Below the pieces are notes generated by a model. The model had not been told where the DNA came from, made no database searches, and saw only the letters and a list, made by a program, of their open reading frames with translations. Shown here piece after piece: positions 15,801 through 20,868 of a stretch of 20,868 nucleotides of DNA. The translations under genes and the position numbers were made by a program. This DNA is from a virus: IMG/VR virus record IMGVR_UViG_3300045999_006811, positions 1-20,868 of that record; one strand, given 5' to 3'. Numbering within the stretch: the stretch's first letter is position 1; every line of letters starts with the position of its first letter.

Positions 15801-18800
15801 CTTTGTCACTGGTGAAGAAATTGTTTATGATACTTTAGGTACTGCACAACCAATTGGAATTGCAACAACAACTATAACTGGTATTGGAACTACCACTTTA
15901 TTACCATCATCACTTTATGTTGTTAAGGTTAGTGATATTAGCATTAAGGTTGCAGCATCCGCAAGTGAAGCATTATCAACGACTCCAAATACATTAAACT
16001 TCACATCTGTTGGTGTTGGAACTAATCATGTGTTTACTGCAAAAAATCAAAACCAGAAAGTTTTGATTTCTATTGATAATATGATTCAGTCTCCGATAGT
16101 TTCTTCCGCTATTACATCATCTCTTCTTTCCGATTTTTCAATTACTCAAAACACAGCATATTTTTCAGGAATTACTTCATTCTTTGGAGGTGATTTAATT
16201 AAGATTAATGATGAAATAATGAGAGTTGAAACTGTTGGATTTGGAAGTGATCTTGGAGTATTGGTTAGGAGACCTTGGATGGGTTCAACAATTGCATCAC
16301 ATCCATCGGGATCTACAATTTATAAAATTAGTGGAAATTATAATATTGTCGGCAACACTCTCAATTTCTATGAAGCACCATATGGACCAACTCCAATTGG
16401 TTCAACAACAAACCCACCCGATGAAAGAGACTTTACTGGTATAACAACAAACTCAACATTCAGTGGCAGATCTTTCTTAAGATCTGGTATTCTGAATGGA
16501 ACAAGTGAAACTTACTCAAAGAATTACATCTTTGATGATATATCTAACAATTTTAATGGTATTTCTACAGAATTTACTCTCAAGTCAAATGGTTCTAATA
16601 TTTCAGGAATCTCCTCAGGAAATGCAATTATCTTAATTAAAGATATCTTCCAAGGACCACAAAGACTCGGCGTTGTTGATATTTTAGGTGATTATAAATT
16701 AACAGAATCTTCCGGTATTACGACAATTTCATTTACGGGAGATGCTTCCCAAACTCCTTATGATATAAACAATTCATCAATACCTGTTGGGGGTCAAATT
16801 GTATCTGTTGGATCTACTTCTGGATTTGCATATCAACCTCTAGTTTCTGCTGGAGGAACTGCAATTGTATCTATTGCTGGAACAATTCAATCAATCAGTA
16901 TTGGTAACAGTGGGTCTGGTTACAGATCTGGAATTCAAACAGTTAATGTTGGTGTCGCAACAACAAGTCTTGGCAATTATGATATTAATATTGTAGGAAC
17001 TGCATTAGTAAATAACGGAAGAGTTGTAAGTGTTGCTATTACAAATCCAGGAACCGGATATACTTTTACAGCACCTCCTTTTGTAATTTTCGATTCTCCA
17101 CTTTCATATTCAAATATTCCACTAATCTATAGTTCTTCATCACCATTGGGTGGAATTGGAACTGAAGCAGTGGTTGATATTGTAGTTGGTCAGGGATCCA
17201 GTGTAATTGATTTTGTCATTAAAAATACCGGATATGCTTATGGTCAGGGAGATATTCTTACCGTTGCAATTGGAGGAACAGTAGGAATTCCTACAGATAC
17301 TACAAAAACATTTAAAGAATTCCAATTAAATATTGAAAAAACTTATAGTATGGAATTCAATGGATGGTCAATAGGTGATCTACAGGTACTTGACGAAATT
17401 CAAAGTCAATTTGATGGTAGAAGTGTAAAATTTGCTCTTAGAATTGATGGCGTGAGATATTCAATTAAGTCAAAACCAGGATCAAATGTAGATGTTCAGG
17501 CAACATTATTGGTGTTTGTAAATGATATTCTTCAGGTTCCAGGTGAGGGTTATATCTTCAATGGTGGAAGTACAATTGAATTTACAGAGGCTCCAAAGAT
17601 TGGAGATACATGTAAGATACTTTTCTATAAGGGAACGGGTAACGTTGATGTTGCAAGTGTAGACATTCTAGAAACTATCAAAGTTGGAGACACTCTTCAA
17701 CTGAATGATTATGATAATATTCTCTATCAGGAAAATAAGAGATTTGCAACCTCGATTGAATCTACGGATATTGTTGGAACAAATCCATATGTTAAACCTG
17801 GAGTAAATCGTGATTCTACTTATGAAAGACCACTTACTTGGTGTAAGCAAAGAAATGATACCACGATTAATGGTCAAATCGTTTCTAAAGATCGTATTAT
17901 TTACGAATCACTGATTAATCCAAGTTCTTATCTAATTCAACCATTAGTTGGGGGAGAAACTGAAATTTATGTTGATAATATTGCACCATTCTTTGATGCG
18001 ACAAATGAGAATACAACAAGTTCCTATAGAAATTCGATAACAATATTATCACAAGATCCGAAAGTTGGTGCTTCAGCCACTGCTTTAGTATCTGCTGCGG
18101 GAAAGGTGTTTAATTTAGCAGTTACTAATAATGGTCAAGGATATGTAACACCACCTACAGTTACAATATCAGATCCAATTTATTCAAGTGGATCTTTGAC
18201 ATACCAACAAGGAACTGTTCAATCAATCACTTATAGTGAATATGGTGCAGGTTCCATGACATCATTCTTTAGTGGTGACATTGATGACACCTTCTTCACG
18301 ATTCCATTACCAACTACATTTAATTTCTTAGGAAATAATTATTCCAATGTTTATCTTGGTTCTAATGGATATATTACTTTTGGATCAGGTTCTTCTATTG
18401 ATTCTTCACTATCATTCAATAATCCAAATCTTCCAAAGATTCACATTTATCCTGGAGATAGAAGAGTTACTAATGTATACACAAGAACTCTAACAAATTC
18501 AGTTAGAATTCGTGTTGAAGGATATAATTTTGGAAGTTCCGCATTTATTTCCGCATATACTTACGAACTTGAAATAAATTCTGATGGTTATGTTGATATT
18601 AATTATGTAAATGTTTTTGACAGTCCACAAGGAGGAATTGGTGATGGAACAAATCCATTTATTGGAACTTGGACTTCATCTGATACAACTTCGTATAGAG
18701 TTTATACTAAAAATTATACTCTTTCTGGAATAACAACTGCAACAGCAACTGCATCAGTTTCTGCGGGAATTGTTACAAACTTTATTATTACTAATACTGG

Positions 18801-19506
18801 ACTTGGATATACATTTACAAATCCACCAACAATTCTAGTTGAACCACCAGCATCCTTCAAAGAAGTTGATAGTGTTAGTGATTATAGTGGAGATAATGGA
18901 GTTGTTGTTGGATTTGGAACTACCACCATTGGTATTACTAATAAGTTTATTTTTGATTTTTATATTCCAGAAGATTCTTATTTGAGAGATATAAACATTG
19001 TGGGAACTGCGGTAACATTAAGTGGTATTAGCACTGGTGATTATTTTGTAATAAGAAATTCAAATGTTGGATTAGCAAATACTTCTCAAGAATCATTGAG
19101 AAATGACAATTCTTTAATTGGAATTGGAACTCAATTTGTTGATAATGTCTACCAAGTATACTCCAAAGAAACTGCATCAGTATCTTTGACTGGAATTGGA
19201 ACTACAAATGTTGTTAGAATTCTTGCGAATGTTTCTGCATTCAATGCTTCTGCTTTTGATTCTACAATCATTAAATTTGATTCAACACTAATTACATTTG
19301 ATTCCTCAACTGGGTCATTAATCACATATGCTGGATCGATATCCACATCAAGATATTTTGGTGAATTTAGTTGGGGTAAGATTACCGTTCCAACAAGAAC
19401 CACATCAAATACATTTAACTTCTATGGAACAAATGGAGTAACTGGACTTACCACTTCAGCAATGGTCATCAGATCCAATCCACTGAAATATATTAATTAT
19501 CTTTAA
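6886..19506 (+). CDS. Giant modular virion protein, baseplate/fibre type (4206 aa)
   Basis: A single unbroken frame, 12 bases after gp6, with only a weak AAAGAAA ribosome site. Residues 1-~230 form a putative docking domain (PLFVDFLKQYY near 26; DFYVSKGTEESFKILFRALYGE near 190), typical of the large protein after gp6 in cyanophages. H-x-TG-V-Y beta modules start near 590, 815, 926, 1479, 1659, 1767, 1825 and 2968. About fifteen G-x-GY modules lie at Y726, Y905, Y1091, Y1129, Y2075, Y3346, Y3392, Y3753, Y3975 and others. A YHYH-like domain covers about 1226-1345. Three related modules lie at about 2590-2910, and a nidogen-like domain at 3770-3945. The C-terminus has FGEFSWGKI and ends LKYINYL. 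It probably extends from the baseplate and contacts the host. It may cover the roles of T4 gp7-gp10, for which no homologue is seen; that is inference. Confidence 0.85.
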   Translation: MVDSRIKISSVVQNQIPDFVKEDYPLFVDFLKQYYISQESDGASLDLIQNIDQYIKIDKLTNLTESTTITSNISFFDDTINVESTAGFSNSYGLIQIDDEIITYTGKTSTSFTGCVRGFSGVTSYEGTNTPDELVFTQSSAAEHTSGASVTNLSILFLKEFLTKVKKQVTPGFEGRSLYSGLNEKLFISRSRDFYVSKGTEESFKILFRALYGEEVQVIRPSDFLIKPSDAQYRITRDLVVESISGDPLDLVNRTLFQDETDNFKKASGSINDVQKISRDGKDYYVISLDYDFDKDINVSGSLSGEFSIHPSTKVVKPVSIGSSVIDVDSTVGFPTSGSLVATLSNGTDVNIQYGSKSYNQFFECSGIDQSVDIGQLLRYDTYAYGYSGIGTDNPVKVRITGVLSDLNILENSYLYDENQIVKIKSLGITLDDVKSNNWLFNLATTYNVESVTLLNLSNNSYTITTYDENNISVGDRVKIILTNGTEVDATVFVSGINNKKSFSIKGQSSLDVNLVDKVRREISRANSTNYPETSIYSTNIQNVYAESQVTKDTIYVTSPSIPNYFEQPLNIKDRSATLSGSFSGNQLTLPNHGFYTGDAVVYRPSNSQNTIGIEEGTYFVQKVNDDTIRLSRSRANIYSNLFVTFSGTVTNDRLEYLDFSYQKLSSQKLVRKISNPENDSNINETAPGATGILINGVEILNYKSKNSLFYGEIESVDVLSPGSSYDVINPPVLTVSDPSGSGFVGHCSVEGSVERINIIDGGFDYLDVPKVTISGGSGQGVAVAADMVTFRHEVPFNSSSSAGLVDLTNNTIAFSTYHKFRDSERVIYRTEGENAISGLTTDSSYYVSIIDEYTVKLHTKFEDSILGINTISINSYGNGIQKFESFANKKKIGSIIVSNGGSGYKNRKTVTNSSGINTTFNLINIPNHGYNSGEIIVYTAPTSPIEGLSNNSSYYVTKIDDNNFRLSNVGVGSTGIDFYYNTAQFVDLSTAGSGIHTFNYQPITVSVSGIIGVSTLSGQNFNAVLEPIVRGEIKSIFIENNGSSYGSSEILDYNRQPTFTLTSGSGAQLLPIISNSTIQEVLVVSSGSGYNSIPDLMINGSGTGAVLTPVISNGQLIEVKVINGGFGYSSANTTITVTAAGSGAELHSNPQKWTLNLFERLLQTGLITDDDGVIDNGLNNEYGLEYTHLYSPRKLRQIALASKYVDGVLTYQPDLRIVNNIEVTSDAHSPIIGWAYDGNPIYGPYGYDTPVGGSIRSMVSGYQLKSNVNRPSLTTYPIGSFIEDYEFVGSGDLDKYNGRFCITPDFPNGVYAYFTTINGGSVDATPPFKNYKRPVFPYFIGNEYKSKPIQFNFDRYSNQDNIDPGSKGWLRNTYPYNLRNENSFYDYLINPNKIKEQNSLINFTAKSGITSIGISSGGQNYQVYDLLSFNNEETEGSSAYAKVSKLSGKYVTNISVAGTEVSNIEFTSFNSTGQYIGFSTVPHNLENLDIVSIGGLSTSLFNQSEFYSIGVRSDTFVLRDNIGNVSTTGIVTYFNVSGSLTYPYVRENDIFQINSEKVKVLNIDVPNSRIRVLRSYSGTSSQSHSVSDVLYEDSRKFTFSSGIQTSYNFNLNKTLYFDPKESLGLGTSYGVGIGTTITFSNPGSGIVDIFIPTKSIYLPNHQLITGTELVYSAESGNPISVSTDGVTSSQLTEGQKLYVSKISNDLIGLSTSKVGLGSTGTFVGINSSIVVNTLFFTGIGTGVFHSLKTNLENVLSGGISKNEVTVSTSSTHGLLRNDLVDISVVSGISTTLVVKYNETLKKLVIDPKNFASGNVNSSNNTITIQNHKFKTGDKVIHTSSSPAGGLETNREYYVVVVDSNTIKLSTTYYNSTLFNPIVVDITSSSLGTLSLVNPQIEIYKNQIITFDVSDSSLSYTDGSQSYAAFDFNLYTDSLFKNEFKSSKTTATPEVEKNGTIGVTTSAYVRLTTNDNIPQNLYYAIVPVQNSANPLKDISLTYDDENIVGNNSIILSNTLYSGQHLVSGITSTSFKYNIREYPERSSYTDANSTITYTTNSLSAYGPISEVRITNPGVNYNLLPGISSVFSNFGTGAILEPYSSSIGNIINTRIEDIGFEYSSDKTVRPVAKLPQILKVIPLSSFERIGIASQGVNYIVSPNLIVIDSVSNKVINDVSLEYTLGDEQVTIIKNTTGINNKNPLLIPVNNSNGIGISTISYNSSSGDVTVELNVGFSTLSDFPFEVGDRVLIENINVGLSSLGKGYNSENYNYQLFTINSVDPNIGGIGATVGYNLSNYLSGSEFPGSFDAFRSSGRIIPEKYFPIFDITLTKNKFLTGETVVADSASGVIQIYDSKNEYVTISTDEEFVSSELIKGSSSDSQGIIRDIISPYSEYNVSSNSIVRKGWNLNTGFLNDSVQRMHDNDYYQYFSYAIKSKVEYEDWNNPVSNLNHTAGFKKFSDLIVESTDETGTSGIATDQNSGDFIGINDLISVVDLECVNDFDIATENTFTIGSNVISSEIVFNSKEMQDYFQSVGNRVLTIDDISSQFNSNPRTSRYSIVDTFLLTDARYRKMIAYVRDKRYTEERQISIISLLHDGSNGYINHYGRVDSSYDMGSFDFTIAGSEGSLLFYPTKYSVNDFDTSVLSYSIKDGVSGIGTTSFGTIAYVNTSQTTIPSGLSTSRTIIGIGTTYRASKILLEFNDGISHYEVDEITVIHDGANVGFLEYGQLTAGSGSLASSGLGTYSAYISGSNLNIDIYPYSTLTQNFDVNVLNVSVGTGAASTTSSITQLNSIDLGSSYTSIASSSSPTENTILSVNSVLDTSRNTKGLYVIACVEDITNNQHQVSEMTLIATAEDAFISEYGNVETGSGIGTFGANIVGDDLQLYFTPNPSINSQVRLFYNSLTVVDPELLPNEIDLNNGIIDVFYGSYSGTDSDIRRDFQLTHKGSNIFRRVFDGSSPLVVDITEDTISLPDHFFVTGEEIVYDTLGTAQPIGIATTTITGIGTTTLLPSSLYVVKVSDISIKVAASASEALSTTPNTLNFTSVGVGTNHVFTAKNQNQKVLISIDNMIQSPIVSSAITSSLLSDFSITQNTAYFSGITSFFGGDLIKINDEIMRVETVGFGSDLGVLVRRPWMGSTIASHPSGSTIYKISGNYNIVGNTLNFYEAPYGPTPIGSTTNPPDERDFTGITTNSTFSGRSFLRSGILNGTSETYSKNYIFDDISNNFNGISTEFTLKSNGSNISGISSGNAIILIKDIFQGPQRLGVVDILGDYKLTESSGITTISFTGDASQTPYDINNSSIPVGGQIVSVGSTSGFAYQPLVSAGGTAIVSIAGTIQSISIGNSGSGYRSGIQTVNVGVATTSLGNYDINIVGTALVNNGRVVSVAITNPGTGYTFTAPPFVIFDSPLSYSNIPLIYSSSSPLGGIGTEAVVDIVVGQGSSVIDFVIKNTGYAYGQGDILTVAIGGTVGIPTDTTKTFKEFQLNIEKTYSMEFNGWSIGDLQVLDEIQSQFDGRSVKFALRIDGVRYSIKSKPGSNVDVQATLLVFVNDILQVPGEGYIFNGGSTIEFTEAPKIGDTCKILFYKGTGNVDVASVDILETIKVGDTLQLNDYDNILYQENKRFATSIESTDIVGTNPYVKPGVNRDSTYERPLTWCKQRNDTTINGQIVSKDRIIYESLINPSSYLIQPLVGGETEIYVDNIAPFFDATNENTTSSYRNSITILSQDPKVGASATALVSAAGKVFNLAVTNNGQGYVTPPTVTISDPIYSSGSLTYQQGTVQSITYSEYGAGSMTSFFSGDIDDTFFTIPLPTTFNFLGNNYSNVYLGSNGYITFGSGSSIDSSLSFNNPNLPKIHIYPGDRRVTNVYTRTLTNSVRIRVEGYNFGSSAFISAYTYELEINSDGYVDINYVNVFDSPQGGIGDGTNPFIGTWTSSDTTSYRVYTKNYTLSGITTATATASVSAGIVTNFIITNTGLGYTFTNPPTILVEPPASFKEVDSVSDYSGDNGVVVGFGTTTIGITNKFIFDFYIPEDSYLRDINIVGTAVTLSGISTGDYFVIRNSNVGLANTSQESLRNDNSLIGIGTQFVDNVYQVYSKETASVSLTGIGTTNVVRILANVSAFNASAFDSTIIKFDSTLITFDSSTGSLITYAGSISTSRYFGEFSWGKITVPTRTTSNTFNFYGTNGVTGLTTSAMVIRSNPLKYINYL

Positions 19507-19508
19507 CT

Positions 19509-19516
19509 AATAAATA
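19509..19516 (+). promoter_or_regulatory. Late promoter box before the fibre gene
   Basis: AATAAATA, two bases after the giant gene's stop and 18 bases before the next ATG. Same octamer and nearly the same spacing as the box before gp25. Confidence 0.6.
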
Positions 19517-19534
19517 CTCATAAAGTTTAAAATA

Positions 19535-20839
19535 ATGTCAAAGTTAGGAATAGGAACCGGCATTACTCCTGATGATGGAAATGGTGATAGTTTATTAGTA
19601 GGTGCTGTTAAAGTTAACAGTAACTTTAATGAAATTTATTCTTACTTTGGTGATGGAACAAATTTAACTTCTGGATCTTGGCAAAAAGTAACGTCTGGAA
19701 TCAATACAACATCAAATGTTGGAATTGGAACCACAAATCCAAGATTCAAATTAGAAGTTGGTGCAGTTGGTGCATCGGGCACAACTTTATATGTTAATGG
19801 AGATGCACGAATAACAGGTATCGTCACAATCGGAACATCTAGTATTACATTAAATGGATCCACAAATAGGATTACTGTTGGTTCTGGCGTAACAATTGAT
19901 GGTTCAACTGGGATTATTAGTGCTACTTCTGTTGTTCTTGGTGGAACAACTATAACTGGTGCAGGTGTAAAAGTCACTGGAATAACATCAACACAAGATT
20001 TAATTGTATATGGAAATGGAAACGAAAGTGGTTCCATTTCTACTGTTGCATTAATGAGTAGAAATAATTACATAGATTTTGGTCCAGCAATTGAAAACAC
20101 CTCTGCAGTACAGCAGTTTGCACTTAGATTAGGCAGTGACAGAGCACCTGGTACATTTGGAGTTTACAATATTCTTGGTGCAAGTTGGACTAATCCAAGT
20201 GGTAGTGTTTTCCTGAATAACTGGAATGGAACTGCTGCAATAGGAATTAGTGATACTGCAGTTTCTGTAACAGCAAGACCACTTACTGTCGGAACAGGAA
20301 CTTCAACAGGAACTGTTTCACAAACACTTCAAGTTACTGGTGGTGCTTATGTAAGTGGTTCTGTTGGAATAGGAACCACAAATCCATCATCAAAATTAAC
20401 CGTCGTCGGAGATTTTGTATCTGGAGATCCTAACGATAATAATAGTCAATTCAAAGTTGATAGTGTTGGTAACGCATCTATTTCACCAGGAAGATTGCTA
20501 TACTTAAATGGACCTACCAATACTAATGTAGGTCTCAAATGGACTAATGCCATTGGAATTGAACTGTATAATTTAAGTAATCTTGGAGGAAGTGATAGAA
20601 ATATCACTTTAACATCAGGAAACGATGGATCAGTAGTTCTTTCCAGTGTTGGTACTGGCAATAATTCTTTACGTGTTACTTCATCAGGTGTAGATGTTAC
20701 TAGTGGTATTTCTACTTTTAGTGGCAATGTAAAAGTTGGTGTCAGCACTGCTGCTGGTGTAATCCTCACATCATCAAATGGTACAAAGTATCAACTCTTT
20801 GTTGAGAATGATGGTACTTTAAAGACTGTTGCAGTTTGA
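19535..20839 (+). CDS. Tail fibre-like or baseplate accessory virion protein (434 aa)
   Basis: The N-terminus (MSKLGIGTGITPDDGNGDSL, then GAVKVNSNFNEIYSYFGDG) is a signature I recall at the start of many cyanophage structural proteins and probably docks to the virion. Two GIGTTNP motifs (residues 63-69 and 278-284), each followed by a K-L-x-V strand, and Gly/Thr/Ser/Val-rich stretches between them point to a trimeric beta-helical shaft, as in other phage fibres. The C-terminus (GVILTSSNGTKYQLFVENDG) is a short conserved cap, also familiar from cyanophages. No peptidase S74 chaperone domain is present. There are no cysteines. A late box lies upstream. Function is probably host attachment or baseplate decoration. 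The two GIGTTNP sites are 23/24 identical in DNA. Confidence 0.8.
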   Translation: MSKLGIGTGITPDDGNGDSLLVGAVKVNSNFNEIYSYFGDGTNLTSGSWQKVTSGINTTSNVGIGTTNPRFKLEVGAVGASGTTLYVNGDARITGIVTIGTSSITLNGSTNRITVGSGVTIDGSTGIISATSVVLGGTTITGAGVKVTGITSTQDLIVYGNGNESGSISTVALMSRNNYIDFGPAIENTSAVQQFALRLGSDRAPGTFGVYNILGASWTNPSGSVFLNNWNGTAAIGISDTAVSVTARPLTVGTGTSTGTVSQTLQVTGGAYVSGSVGIGTTNPSSKLTVVGDFVSGDPNDNNSQFKVDSVGNASISPGRLLYLNGPTNTNVGLKWTNAIGIELYNLSNLGGSDRNITLTSGNDGSVVLSSVGTGNNSLRVTSSGVDVTSGISTFSGNVKVGVSTAAGVILTSSNGTKYQLFVENDGTLKTVAV

Positions 20840-20841
20840 TT

Positions 20842-20849
20842 AATAAATA
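20842..20849 (+). promoter_or_regulatory. Late promoter box at the right edge
   Basis: AATAAATA (within TAATAAATAAATA), three bases after the last stop, presumably for a gene beyond the window. Third example of the stop-plus-box arrangement. Confidence 0.5.
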
Positions 20850-20868
20850 AATAAAAAACTCCGTCAAA

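Noticed and set aside
7755-19403. Minus-strand frames inside the giant gene
   Set aside because: Short, low-complexity (Pro/Val/Ser-rich) shadows of repetitive coding DNA on the opposite strand.
6886-19506. The giant gene as several fused or misassembled genes
   Set aside because: One frame runs without a stop, repeats continue across all parts, and both ends carry conserved terminal signatures; nothing in the sequence marks a junction.
19642-20769. Two minus-strand frames of 131 and 107 aa opposite the fibre gene
   Set aside because: Pro/Val/Thr-rich composition mirrors Gly/Thr/Asn-rich coding on the plus strand; no start signals.

Overview
The window looks like part of the genome of a T4-like myovirus that infects marine picocyanobacteria (a Synechococcus or Prochlorococcus cyanomyophage). 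The evidence is a gp25-gp6 baseplate wedge pair, followed by very large beta-rich virion proteins of the type that follows gp6 in these phages. It also includes tightly packed small genes, AT-rich late genes and boxes close to the T4 late promoter (ATAAATA). The phage assignment is firm. The host assignment rests on remembered similarity of several small proteins to cyanophage proteins. No photosynthesis genes, integrase, transposon, tRNA or CRISPR array were seen.

Layout. (1) 1-710: the tail end of one gene, then three small genes chained by stop/start contacts and closed by a good intrinsic terminator. The first of the three carries an in-frame TAG about two thirds along. (2) 711-1130: a 420-bp gene-free region. 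It has an AT-rich block (9 G/C in the 60 bases 721-780), inverted repeats, three tandem 33-bp repeats, and then a late-promoter-like box next to a near-consensus sigma70 promoter. (3) 1131-2504: several very small genes in DNA that is richer in GC than the structural genes. (4) 2505-4522: a GT-A-like glycosyltransferase with its own sigma70-like promoter, two tiny genes overlapping at their stops, a 199-residue protein of unknown function and an acidic 80-residue protein. (5) 4550-20839: the late structural block, all on the + strand. It holds gp25, gp6, a 4206-residue virion protein covering about 60% of the window, and a 434-residue fibre-like protein.

How the parts fit. gp25 and gp6 would build the baseplate wedge. 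The giant protein has an N-terminal domain expected to dock on the baseplate. It then runs through dozens of small beta modules (about fifteen G-x-GY modules and eight H-x-TG-V-Y modules), a YHYH-like domain and a nidogen-like domain lodged inside a G-x-GY module. It probably forms a large peripheral baseplate or fibre component. The last gene shares the GIGTT motif with it and looks like a further fibre or baseplate accessory. Late-promoter-like boxes sit on or just after the stop codons before gp25, before the fibre gene and at the window's right edge, so the block is probably several late transcription units. The small genes at the left are probably early, takeover-type functions.

The most interesting items are the giant protein and its inserted domain, the iteron-like repeat region, and the amber-interrupted first gene. 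Functions given for unnamed small proteins are limited to what the sequence shows.
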